Positions 1 to 6,844 of a stretch of DNA of 14,633 nt are shown one piece after another. Every line of letters begins with the position of its first letter. Position 1 is the first letter of the stretch. The position numbers and the translations under genes are program-made. Under the pieces are notes generated by a model. That model did not search any database, was not told the DNA's origin, and saw only the letters and a program-made list of their open reading frames with translations. This DNA comes from Octadecabacter sp. (GTDB taxonomy: Bacteria > Pseudomonadota > Alphaproteobacteria > Rhodobacterales > Rhodobacteraceae): positions 1-14,633 of the forward strand of contig JAHBAO020000430.1 in the NCBI GenBank assembly GCA_018500065.2. The letters are read 5' to 3'.

Positions 1-946
1 CAGCGGCGCGCGCCATTGCGGGCAGGTGCAGCACCAGATTGGTCGACCCACCCGTTGCCATCAACCCCACAAGGCCGTTCACAAAGGCCTTTTCGTCGAG
101 GATATCGGACACTGGGGTGTATTCATTGCCGAGTGCCGTGATTTGCAACGCGCGCTTGGTGGCCTGAATGGTCAGTTCTTCACGCAGGTCTGTGTGCGGG
201 TTCACAAAGGACGCACCGGGCAGGTGTAGCCCCATGAATTCCATCAACATCTGGTTGGTGTTGGCGGTGCCGTAGAACGTGCAGGTGCCTGGACCGTGGT
301 AGGACGCCATTTCGGCCTTCATCAACGCGGCGCGGTCAATGTTGCCCTTGGCGAACTCTTGACGGACGCGTGCTTTTTCATCGTTGGGCAAGCCAGATGT
401 CATCGGGCCAGCGGGTACAAACATGCCTGGGATATAGCCGAACGTTGCGGCGGCTATGATCAAGCCGGGCACGATCTTATCGCAGACACCAAGATAAAGA
501 GCTGAGTCAAACACGTTGTGAGACAGGCCAACACCTGCGGCAAGGGCGATCACATCGCGCGAGAACAGCGACAGCTCCATTCCCGTTTGGCCTTGGGTCA
601 CACCATCACACATAGATGGAACACCGCCTGCAACTTGGGCTGTGCCACCTGCGGCACGGGCTGCAGCGCGGATTTTGTCAGGGTAGGTTTCAAACGGTTG
701 ATGCGCGGATAACATATCGTTGTAGGCAGTGATAATGCCAATGTTGGGGGCTTTTTCAGCAACCAGTGCGGCTTTGTCATCGCCCATTGGGGCATAGGCG
801 TGGGCTTGGTTGCCGCAGGTCAGGTGCGCGCGGCGTGGGCCTTCAGCGGCGGCGGCTGCCATGCGATCAAGGTAAATGCTGCGCGGGCCTTGGGAACGGG
901 CGATGATACGGTCGGTAACGCGCGCGATGGTGGGATTAAGAGCCAT
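1..946 (-). CDS. edd: Phosphogluconate dehydratase, N-terminal part (runs off left edge)
   Basis: This gene encodes the Entner-Doudoroff enzyme that dehydrates 6-phosphogluconate to 2-keto-3-deoxy-6-phosphogluconate in the cytoplasm. About 315 codons are present; family members are about 600 residues, so the C-terminal half lies outside the window. The reading frame opens with ATG at 946 (MALNPTIARVTDRI) behind an AGGA Shine-Dalgarno. IlvD/Edd family motifs are plain: GGVPSMCDGVTQG around residue 113, LYLGVC with Cys155, GPGTCTFYG with Cys222, and GGSTN near 300. By position Cys155 and Cys222 match the [4Fe-4S] ligands of E. coli Edd (from memory, about 154 and 221). The gene is divergent from the lipoprotein gene at 1144 and has a LacI-type palindrome 45 bases upstream, suggesting sugar-responsive repression. 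Identity is very secure; the close relative IlvD is excluded by the Edd-type N terminus. Confidence 0.96.
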   Translation of the reverse strand, partial: MALNPTIARVTDRIIARSQGPRSIYLDRMAAAAAEGPRRAHLTCGNQAHAYAPMGDDKAALVAEKAPNIGIITAYNDMLSAHQPFETYPDKIRAAARAAGGTAQVAGGVPSMCDGVTQGQTGMELSLFSRDVIALAAGVGLSHNVFDSALYLGVCDKIVPGLIIAAATFGYIPGMFVPAGPMTSGLPNDEKARVRQEFAKGNIDRAALMKAEMASYHGPGTCTFYGTANTNQMLMEFMGLHLPGASFVNPHTDLREELTIQATKRALQITALGNEYTPVSDILDEKAFVNGLVGLMATGGSTNLVLHLPAMARAA

Positions 947-976
947 GATGTCCTGCCAAATTCAGATTTCAGGCCT

Positions 977-1005
977 CCCATAGCACACTTAGTTAGCGCT
1001 AACAA
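977..1005 (-). promoter_or_regulatory. LacI-family-like operator and candidate promoter of edd
   Basis: GTTAGCGCTAAC at 992-1003 is a perfect 12-base palindrome with a central CG, the hallmark of LacI/GalR-family operators. On the minus strand a weak promoter can be drawn as TTGTTA (1000-1005) and TATGGG (977-982) with 17 bases between them, so the palindrome would cover the -35 box. This placement fits repression of edd by a sugar-acid-responsive LacI-type regulator. The palindrome is seen directly; the promoter boxes are weak and the regulator is not in the window. Confidence 0.55.
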
Positions 1006-1143
1006 TGCGCGTTCTGTCACGCTCTCAACACGCAACTTCCCATCAATAACCTTTTGTAAACCACATTTCTGCCCCAACTCGCGGGCCATAAGAAAGGTGC
1101 CTCGTGGGGGGGCAAACAACTGGGCAAAGCCCCGGAGGATACA

Positions 1144-1776
1144 ATGAAACTACTACTGAAAACCGTTGCATTTGGCGCGATTGCCGCCGCCCTGACAGCC
1201 TGTTCCGGTGTGGACACGGTGACACGAAACGTCCCGCTTGAGACACCACGCATTGGTGCGATTGCGCAGGCCGACGTCCTGCGGGACTATTCCCTTCACT
1301 CGGTTCGTTTCGCAGCACCTGCTGACATGCGGGTCTCAGAGGCCAACTCTTATTACCCGATTGCAGACGTTGTCTGGCGTGGCGACCCGCTGGGCAACCG
1401 CTTGGGACAGATTTCCGCGATCTTCCAGACGTCCATTCAAGCCGCAGGCGACACCCTTACGGGTGCCAAACCTGTGATTGTTGATGTGGAACTGGTCCGC
1501 TTTCATTCCCTGACAGAACGCACACGCTATTCTATTGGTGGTGTTCACTCGATCAAGTTTGATCTGACCGTTCGCGATGCGGAAACAGGTGAGGTGCTTG
1601 AGGCGACGCGCCGCATTGATGGCGACTTGGCGGCCCTTGGTGGATCCGCAGCGCTTGCCGCAGATAATGCAGGCCAAGGTCAGAAGGTTCGCATCACCGC
1701 GCATCTGACTCAGTTGTTCACACATGAGCTGACAGGTCTGAGCAACGCCGCAGAGAATGTGCAAGCGGGCAGCTGA
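1144..1776 (+). CDS. Lipoprotein resembling the DUF6778 family
   Basis: The 210-residue protein begins with a lipoprotein signal peptide: a basic N terminus, a hydrophobic core and the lipobox LTAC, with Cys20 as the acylated residue. The mature part is a single soluble domain with no further membrane segment. It contains a segment (about residues 95-165) alternating hydrophobic strands with a VDVELVRFHSLTER-like stretch, and ends in an alpha-helical tail. From memory it resembles the uncharacterised DUF6778 lipoproteins common in Rhodobacteraceae; no biochemical role is known. The start at 1144 is supported by GGAGG at 1134-1138, five bases ahead. It stands alone, 40 bases before the methyltransferase gene, and may share transcription with it. 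Function is unassigned. Confidence 0.85.
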   Translation: MKLLLKTVAFGAIAAALTACSGVDTVTRNVPLETPRIGAIAQADVLRDYSLHSVRFAAPADMRVSEANSYYPIADVVWRGDPLGNRLGQISAIFQTSIQAAGDTLTGAKPVIVDVELVRFHSLTERTRYSIGGVHSIKFDLTVRDAETGEVLEATRRIDGDLAALGGSAALAADNAGQGQKVRITAHLTQLFTHELTGLSNAAENVQAGS

Positions 1777-1807
1777 TCCGCTTTCCAACCTAAGATGAAC
1801 CGTTTAA

Positions 1808-1830
1808 GGGGGCTGTATGACACAGCCCCC
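1808..1830 (+). promoter_or_regulatory. Hairpin enclosing the start codon of the methyltransferase gene
   Basis: GGGGGCTGT (1808-1816) and ACAGCCCCC (1822-1830) form a perfect 9-base-pair stem with the five-base loop ATGAC, which carries the ATG at 1817. The G-rich left arm is also the only Shine-Dalgarno-like sequence in front of the gene, so folding would bury the ribosome binding site. No T-run follows, which argues against an intrinsic terminator of the lipoprotein gene. The structure is seen in the sequence; a regulatory role is inference. Confidence 0.5.
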
Positions 1831-3031
1831 TGAACACGCCCCCGCCCCATATTCAATCGTTCGCCTGCTTCCCAAAGCGAAACCGCAAGTTATTCGCCAC
1901 GGGTTTCCATGGATCTTTGCCAATGAGTTGGTGATGGATCGTCGCACGAAAGGCGCCACACCGGGCAGCCTTGTGGTGCTGGAAGATTCTGAACGCCGCC
2001 CACTTGGGCTTGGCACGATTAACCCGCTGTCAAAAATCGCCGTGCGTATGCTGGATTTCGACGCCGATGCCGTGATTGACCAAGCGTGGTTCAAAGCCAA
2101 GCTTGAACGCGCATTGCAGCACCGCGAGGCGTGCTATGATGAACCTTTCTACCGTTTGGTGCATGCTGAGGCGGACGGTTTGCCGGGTATCATCATTGAT
2201 CGATTTGGCGATGTCGCCGTGATTCAGCCGAACGCAGCCTACGCCGAAACAATGATTGATATGATCGTCGCGGCCTTGGTTGAGGTCACGGGTGTTTCAA
2301 CCGTGATTAAAAATGGCACCGGGCGCGCGCGCAGCCTTGAAGGGCTGAACGAGGAAATGGTCGTCGTGCAGGGCACAGCCCCCGATGGACCTGTTCCAGT
2401 ACAAATGAATGGCGCGACCTATATGGCCGATGTCATGGGTGGCCAAAAGACGGGCCTTTTCCTAGATCAACGCCCAAATCACGCGTTCGCGGCTGGTTTG
2501 GCAAAAGGCGGAAAAGTGCTCGATGTGTTCAGCCATGTTGGTGGCTTTTCATTGGCCGCTTTGGCGAATGGTGCGGCCTCTGCGATGGCTGTTGATGGCT
2601 CTGAGCCTGCGTTGGAGCTGGCAAAGGCTGGGGCGGAAGCGTCAGGTGTTGCAGATAAGTTCGAGGTTCGTAAGGGCGATGCCTTTGTCGTTCTCGAAGA
2701 TTTGGGCGAAAAAGGTGAGACGTTTGATGTGGTCGTGTGTGACCCACCAGCGTTTGCACCATCCAAGCAGACCGCCGAAAAGGGACTGCGCGCCTATGAA
2801 CGTGTCGCACGCTTGGCTGCGCCATTGGTGAAAGAGGGCGGCTATTTGGTGCTGTGTTCCTGTTCCCATGCTGCCGACCTAAAGCGGTTTCGCGATGCAT
2901 CCGCGCGTGGCATTGGCCGAGGTGGGCGCCGCAGCCAGTTGGTTTACACGGGGTCTGCTGGACCTGACCATCCATTGCTGCCGCAGCTGGCAGAAAGCGG
3001 TTACCTGAAGGCACTCGTCTTTAGACTATGA
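1817..3031 (+). CDS. RlmI-like class I SAM-dependent 23S rRNA cytosine methyltransferase
   Basis: The 404-residue protein has the RlmI/RlmK-type layout. An N-terminal PUA-like RNA-binding domain (about residues 13-90, with RHGFPWIFANEL) is followed by a linker domain and a Rossmann methyltransferase domain from about 205. Visible motifs are GGQKTGLFLDQR (208-219), motif I VLDVFSHVGG (234-243), Asp260 for the SAM ribose, motif IV CDPPAF (308-313), and LCSCS (346-350), whose cysteines resemble those of m5C methyltransferases. RlmI of E. coli makes m5C1962 in 23S rRNA, so the same reaction is likely but unproven; hence no symbol is assigned. ATG 1817 is chosen because the conserved VIRHGFPW block starts soon after it. 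The gene's stop overlaps the ATG of the PIN gene (ATGA), implying translational coupling. Confidence 0.9.
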   Translation: MTQPPEHAPAPYSIVRLLPKAKPQVIRHGFPWIFANELVMDRRTKGATPGSLVVLEDSERRPLGLGTINPLSKIAVRMLDFDADAVIDQAWFKAKLERALQHREACYDEPFYRLVHAEADGLPGIIIDRFGDVAVIQPNAAYAETMIDMIVAALVEVTGVSTVIKNGTGRARSLEGLNEEMVVVQGTAPDGPVPVQMNGATYMADVMGGQKTGLFLDQRPNHAFAAGLAKGGKVLDVFSHVGGFSLAALANGAASAMAVDGSEPALELAKAGAEASGVADKFEVRKGDAFVVLEDLGEKGETFDVVVCDPPAFAPSKQTAEKGLRAYERVARLAAPLVKEGGYLVLCSCSHAADLKRFRDASARGIGRGGRRSQLVYTGSAGPDHPLLPQLAESGYLKALVFRL

Positions 3032-3567
3032 GAGTACTGATCGACGCCTGCGTTCTTTACCCGACCGTGATGCGGGAGGTTGTGCTGGGCGTCGCGCAAC
3101 AAGGGCTGTTTGAACCACGCTGGTCACCCCGTATCTTGGAAGAATGGGCACGGGCCGCGCGCAAGATCGGGCCTGAGGGCGAAACGATCGCGCGGGGCGA
3201 GATCGCTGGCATTCAAGCGCGATTTCCACGCGCCGAGGTGAAGATCCCGCAAGGGGTGGAGGCGCGGCTCTGGTTGCCGGATCCGAATGATATTCATGTG
3301 CTTGCGGCCGCCGTTGGCTGTTCAGCAGATGCGATTATGACATTGAATGCAAAGGACTTTCCGCGCAGTGAGTTGTCGGACGAGGGCCTAGAGCGCGTTG
3401 ATCCGGATGGGTTCTTGATTGGATTGGCAGTGGATTTCCCTGCGGCTGTGCAAACTGTGGCAGAGGCTGTTCTCGCCCAAGCGCGGCGGTTATCGGGGGA
3501 GCCTTGGGAGATGCGCAAACTCATGCGTAAGGCGCGCCTGCCACGTTTGGGAAAGCTGCTCGGTTAG
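3028..3567 (+). CDS. PIN-domain protein (putative ribonuclease, RSP_2648-like)
   Basis: The 179-residue protein has a PIN fold in its first ~120 residues. Candidate metal-binding acids are Asp6 in the opening strand (VLIDACVLYP), Glu38/Glu39 (LEEW), Asp88 in DPNDIHVLAAA, and Asp110 in TLNAKDFP, the pattern of Mg-dependent PIN ribonucleases. A helical C-terminal extension (about 125-179) ends in a basic tail rich in Arg and Lys. It resembles the PIN family named after RSP_2648 of Rhodobacter sphaeroides. Its start overlaps the rRNA methyltransferase stop by four bases, so the two are made together. No antitoxin gene adjoins it, so a VapC-type toxin role is not supported; RNA processing is more likely but unproven. 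Confidence 0.85.
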   Translation: MRVLIDACVLYPTVMREVVLGVAQQGLFEPRWSPRILEEWARAARKIGPEGETIARGEIAGIQARFPRAEVKIPQGVEARLWLPDPNDIHVLAAAVGCSADAIMTLNAKDFPRSELSDEGLERVDPDGFLIGLAVDFPAAVQTVAEAVLAQARRLSGEPWEMRKLMRKARLPRLGKLLG

Positions 3568-3601
3568 CGCTTTAGGGATTTAAGAACAAAAGAAGCGGAT
3601 T

Positions 3602-4285
3602 TCAGGCGTTCCACTTCGCCTCATTGGCCTCAATCGCGGCGATGCGTTCGGGCGTTTTGGGGTGGCTGAGGAGCCACGCCGGTTGGGATGCGCCATGTGC
3701 GCCGGTGAGCTGTTCAAGTTTTGTGAACAGATCTTTTTGTGGCTGCACACCGATGCCGGCCTTGATCAGAAGGGCAGAGGCGTAGGCGTCTGCTTCATAT
3801 TCATCCGAGCGCGACAGACGCGCCATGAGCATAGACATCGCGGCATTCGCGATCATCGGGCCGATGCCGGGGATAAAACGGGACAGGACCATCGCCAGCG
3901 CCGTACGCAGGGCGTTTTGGCCGGAAAAGTCGATCATACGGCGGCGCGAATGGCCCAAGGCGACGTGGCCAAGTTCGTGCGCGATGACGGAGGCCATTTC
4001 ATCGGCAGTGACCGCGCCGTCTTTGTATTTATTGAAAAACCCACGCGTGATGAAGATGCGCCCATCCGGGGCGGCGAGGCCGTTCACCGGTTCGATTTCG
4101 TAGATGTGGACCTTTATGCGCGGCAATTCGACCACATCGGCCATTTGCGCCGTGAGGTGGCGAAGGCGCGCGTCGGCCAGTTCGGTAGATTTTTCATCCA
4201 ATTCGCGCGCCAGCCGCCACGCGGAAAGGCGATACATGACAATGCCGTAACCAATGGCGAGCAGGATGGGGAGAAACTTGAGCAT
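3602..4285 (-). CDS. M48-family zinc metallopeptidase, membrane-anchored
   Basis: The 227-residue protein has one N-terminal hydrophobic helix (about residues 3-19) followed by a short M48 peptidase domain. The zinc motif HELGH is at 103-107 in VIAHELGHVALGHSRRR, and the third ligand is probably Glu162 in DEYEADAYA. SHPKTPERI near the C terminus (208-215) is also typical of M48 enzymes. It is shorter than HtpX and has a single N-terminal helix, so it is more like Loi/YcaL-type periplasmic or membrane-bound M48 proteases; the topology is inferred. It begins 24 bases after the stop of the M24 gene and is the last gene of the leftward cluster. No clear Shine-Dalgarno precedes the ATG, fitting translation coupled to the gene upstream. 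It converges with the PIN gene. Confidence 0.9.
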   Translation of the reverse strand: MLKFLPILLAIGYGIVMYRLSAWRLARELDEKSTELADARLRHLTAQMADVVELPRIKVHIYEIEPVNGLAAPDGRIFITRGFFNKYKDGAVTADEMASVIAHELGHVALGHSRRRMIDFSGQNALRTALAMVLSRFIPGIGPMIANAAMSMLMARLSRSDEYEADAYASALLIKAGIGVQPQKDLFTKLEQLTGAHGASQPAWLLSHPKTPERIAAIEANEAKWNA

Positions 4286-4309
4286 GGGATAGATATGGGG
4301 CCTCGTGCC

Positions 4310-5455
4310 CTACCTGACAAGCAGGTCAAGCGGGTGGCGCGAAAGGCGTTCGCAACCTGTGTCCGTGACCAGCACCGAGTGGCCCAACGTCATCGCCGCG
4401 CCGACGTCGCTGTCCATCAGGATCATATGTAAGAAAAACACCTGATTGCGCTGCATGAGTAGGGGATTACCTTCGTAAAACATTGGAAAATCCACCCAGA
4501 TCGGATTGTAAACCGCGCCCATGCCATAACCGCAGGCCTGAAGTTGCGCATGAGAAAACCCGTGAGCGTCAAACACACGGGCATGGGCTGCATAGACATC
4601 GCCCATCGGTGCGCCAGGTTTGATGGCGTCTTCGCAGGCTTCAAGTGCTTCTGCTGCGGCGGCGTGCATGCGGATGTGGGTGTTTGAGGGGGTGCCCGTC
4701 AGCACTGTCCGCATCATCGCGGCGTGATACCGCGCGTATGCCCCCGACCACTCCAGCGTCAGTTGGTCTTGGGCCTCAAGATGGCGGCGACCGGAGAAAT
4801 ACCGGCAAAGCAATGCGCCCGCACCAGAGCCGATGATAAATTCATTGCCTGCGTAGTCACCACCGCCTTTGAAGACTGCGCCTTGCATCGCGGCAAGGAT
4901 GTCGCCCTCAAATGCACCTGCGTGGGTGATGGCGAGGGCGGCGTCCAGCGCATCATCGGACAAGGCAGCGGCGGTGCGATGCATCACGACTTCGGCCGGG
5001 GATTTGACGCGGCGCAGGGCACGGATCAGGTTTGAGTGATCTTGCAGACCGGGGAGTGTGGCGCGCAGGCGTTGGCCGTTGAAGTCTGTCAGCCCCGCCG
5101 TATCACTTTCATACCCGATCGTGCCGCTGACATTGAGATCAGCCAACAAGCGCGAAAGGTCTTGGGCAGGATCACACCCTTCGAACTCGGGCCAGATGTG
5201 GATGTGATCGTCGGATAGGGTCGAGGTGTGCCGCGCTTGGCGCAGGTCGGGCATCCGCGTCAGCAGGTGAATCTCGCCCGTCGCGGTGAGCACCATCGTT
5301 TGAAACATCGCGAAGCCGAATGTGTCATAGCCAGTGAGCCATAGGTGGCTTTCGGGTGCAAAAAGTAACACGGCATCAAGACCCGCGGCCTGTACTGCTT
5401 GGGTGGCGCGAGATTGGCGGGCGGCGAATTCGGGGGCATCGAAATGTAAAGTCAT
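4310..5455 (-). CDS. M24 (pita-bread fold) protein lacking metal ligands, DoeA/creatinase-like
   Basis: The 381-residue protein has the two-domain layout of M24 proteins: a creatinase-type N-terminal domain (about 1-150) and a pita-bread domain (about 155-375). The five positions that hold metal in aminopeptidase P-type enzymes are all changed, by my alignment of motifs. Asp is Glu235 in LTLEWSGAYARYH, Asp is Ala246 before the conserved RT (249-250), His is Tyr310 in GYGMG, Glu is His343 in FFLHMIL, and Glu is Gly358 before HSVLVT. The RYH motif and GYxxG resemble ectoine hydrolase DoeA and creatinase, which cleave C-N bonds without the usual dinuclear metal site. A Xaa-Pro peptidase label would therefore be doubtful. 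It lies 31 bases after the vWA gene. The substrate is unknown. Confidence 0.85.
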   Translation of the reverse strand: MTLHFDAPEFAARQSRATQAVQAAGLDAVLLFAPESHLWLTGYDTFGFAMFQTMVLTATGEIHLLTRMPDLRQARHTSTLSDDHIHIWPEFEGCDPAQDLSRLLADLNVSGTIGYESDTAGLTDFNGQRLRATLPGLQDHSNLIRALRRVKSPAEVVMHRTAAALSDDALDAALAITHAGAFEGDILAAMQGAVFKGGGDYAGNEFIIGSGAGALLCRYFSGRRHLEAQDQLTLEWSGAYARYHAAMMRTVLTGTPSNTHIRMHAAAAEALEACEDAIKPGAPMGDVYAAHARVFDAHGFSHAQLQACGYGMGAVYNPIWVDFPMFYEGNPLLMQRNQVFFLHMILMDSDVGAAMTLGHSVLVTDTGCERLSRHPLDLLVR

Positions 5456-5461
5456 GGCGCG

Positions 5462-5482
5462 ACGCTGTGCTGAAATCAGCGT
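5462..5482 (-). other. Small inverted repeat between the vWA and M24 genes
   Basis: ACGCTG (5462-5467) and CAGCGT (5477-5482) form a 6-base-pair stem with a nine-base loop, filling most of the 31-base gap between the vWA stop and the M24 start. No T-run follows on the minus strand, so it is not a convincing terminator. It could be an mRNA processing or stability element, or chance. Confidence 0.3.
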
Positions 5483-5486
5483 TCCG

Positions 5487-6671
5487 TCAAGTGAGCAGCT
5501 TCATTCCACGCGTGATGCCATCAAGGGTCATAGGAACCATACGGCCCGCGCCGAAGATTTGGTCGATCATTTGGATGGATTGTGTGTAGGGCCAGTAGCG
5601 TTCATCAAGCGGGTTCAGCCACAGATGGTTCGGCCATTGGTCGCGTGCGCGTTCCAACCAGGTTTGACCGGCTTCTTGATTGTAGTGTTCATTCGCGCCA
5701 CCGACATAGGCGATTTCATAGGGCGACATCGACGCATCCCCGACGAATATGCATTTGTAATCAGATCCGTAGGTGCGCAGGATGTCCCATGTCGGGGTTT
5801 GCGCGTCCCAACGGCGGCGGTTGTCGCGCCACACGCCTTCATAAAGGCAATTGTGGAAATAGAAGTGTTCGAAATGTTTGAACTCGGACTTCGCGGCGCT
5901 GAACAATTCCTCAACCAGCTTGATATGCGGGTCCATTGAACCGCCGATATCAAGGAACAACAGAACCTTCACGGCATTGCGCCGCTCGGGGCGGGTTTGC
6001 ACATCAAGGTAGCCGTGCTCTGCTGTGGCGCGGATTGTGCCGTTCAGGTCAAGCTCTTCGGCGGATCCATCGCGGGCCCAGTTGCGCAGACGTTTAAGGG
6101 CTATCTTGATGTTACGGGTGCCGATTTCAACACTGTCATCCAGATTGCGAAACTCGCGTTTGTCCCAGACTTTGACAGCGCGTTGGTGGCGCGATCCGTC
6201 TTGGCCGATGCGCACGCCTTCGGGGTTGTACCCGTAGGCGCCGAAAGGGGAGGTGCCAGCGGTGCCGACCCATTTGCTGCCCCCTTGGTGGCGGCCTTTT
6301 TGTTCCTCAAGCCGTTTCTTGAGGGTCTCCATGAGCTTATCAAATCCACCAAGCGCTTCGATTTCGGCTTTTTCTTTGGCACTGAGGTGCTTTTCAGCCA
6401 TTTTCTTAAGCCAGTCGTGCGGGATGTCGACGGCGTCCATCACGGCCTTGGCCGGAATGGCCTCAAGGCCCTCAAAACTGGCAGCAAAGGCGCGGTCGAA
6501 TTTGTCGATGTTGCGCTCGTCTTTGACCATGCAGGTGCGGGCGAGGAAATAGAATGCCTCGATGTCATAGGTCACAAGGCCCGCGTGCATGCCTTCCAGG
6601 AATGTCAGGTATTCGCGCAAAGAAACCGGCACGCCACCTCTTCGAAGCTGGTCGAAGAAGGGCAGAAACAT
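5487..6671 (-). CDS. CoxE-like vWA-domain protein, MoxR partner
   Basis: The 394-residue protein opens with MFLPFFDQLRRGGVPVSLREYL, the usual start of this CoxE-like family. A 26-residue upstream extension of the frame is rejected because it would lie over the membrane-protein gene. Residues 1-130 are helical; a Gly-rich, SPFGAYGYNPEG-type linker follows (about 128-155). The vWA domain runs from about 233 to the end, with a MIDAS-like DIGGS (Asp241, Ser245) in which Gly replaces the first Ser of DxSxS. FVGDASMS lies further along. Such proteins work with MoxR-type AAA+ ATPases as metal-cofactor insertion or protein-remodelling chaperones. ATG overlaps the preceding stop (TGATG) with no separate Shine-Dalgarno, so translation is coupled. 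The presumed partner MoxR is encoded upstream at 8672-9511 on the same strand. Confidence 0.9.
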   Translation of the reverse strand: MFLPFFDQLRRGGVPVSLREYLTFLEGMHAGLVTYDIEAFYFLARTCMVKDERNIDKFDRAFAASFEGLEAIPAKAVMDAVDIPHDWLKKMAEKHLSAKEKAEIEALGGFDKLMETLKKRLEEQKGRHQGGSKWVGTAGTSPFGAYGYNPEGVRIGQDGSRHQRAVKVWDKREFRNLDDSVEIGTRNIKIALKRLRNWARDGSAEELDLNGTIRATAEHGYLDVQTRPERRNAVKVLLFLDIGGSMDPHIKLVEELFSAAKSEFKHFEHFYFHNCLYEGVWRDNRRRWDAQTPTWDILRTYGSDYKCIFVGDASMSPYEIAYVGGANEHYNQEAGQTWLERARDQWPNHLWLNPLDERYWPYTQSIQMIDQIFGAGRMVPMTLDGITRGMKLLT

Positions 6672-6841
6672 CAGGCGTACATGCGGGTAATGATGATCAT
6701 GGCAAACAAGCCGATGACGCCAAAGATCAAGGCAAAGACAGTTGCCCATTGCGCCAAATCAGCGATGTTTCCACCACGGGATTTGGCCCGATACGCCCCC
6801 AGCAATGCCCCTAAAACCAGACCGCCGAGTGGAAAAATCAT
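6671..6841 (-). CDS. Small two-helix inner-membrane protein (56 residues)
   Basis: The reading frame starts at ATG 6841 and ends in TGA at 6671-6673. The protein has two hydrophobic segments (about residues 3-17 and 33-52) joined by a short basic loop (Arg18, Lys20, Arg22) and NIADLAQW. The positive loop suggests an N-out/C-out hairpin with the loop in the cytoplasm. AAAGGA lies about eight bases ahead of the ATG. It starts three bases after the lipoprotein stop (TAA CCC ATG) and shares one base with the vWA start, so it is flanked on both sides by coupled genes. This packing argues strongly that it is real. Similar small proteins seem common at this site in Rhodobacteraceae; no function is known to me. 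Confidence 0.82.
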   Translation of the reverse strand: MIFPLGGLVLGALLGAYRAKSRGGNIADLAQWATVFALIFGVIGLFAMIIITRMYA

Positions 6842-6844
6842 GGG

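Noticed and set aside
3028..3567. PIN protein as a VapC toxin
   Set aside because: No small antitoxin gene adjoins it; the gene is coupled to an rRNA methyltransferase, and the protein is longer than typical VapC toxins.
3563..3571. GTTAGCGCT, similar to the edd operator
   Set aside because: Only nine bases match and the second half-site is missing; it falls across the PIN stop codon in a convergent gap where an operator makes no sense.
3568..3597. CGCTT...AAGCG as a terminator between the PIN and M48 genes
   Set aside because: The stem has five pairs with a loop of about 20 bases and no T-run.
3662..4432. Long open frame on the plus strand (256 codons)
   Set aside because: It lies antisense to the M48 gene and the end of the M24 gene, has no ribosome binding site, and its product is low in recognisable motifs; HELGH and other family motifs prove the minus strand is coding.
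6672..6749. Upstream extension of the vWA reading frame
   Set aside because: It would overlap the small membrane protein gene by about 78 bases and add a Cys/His-rich stretch that is not family-like; the TGATG coupling fits ATG 6671.
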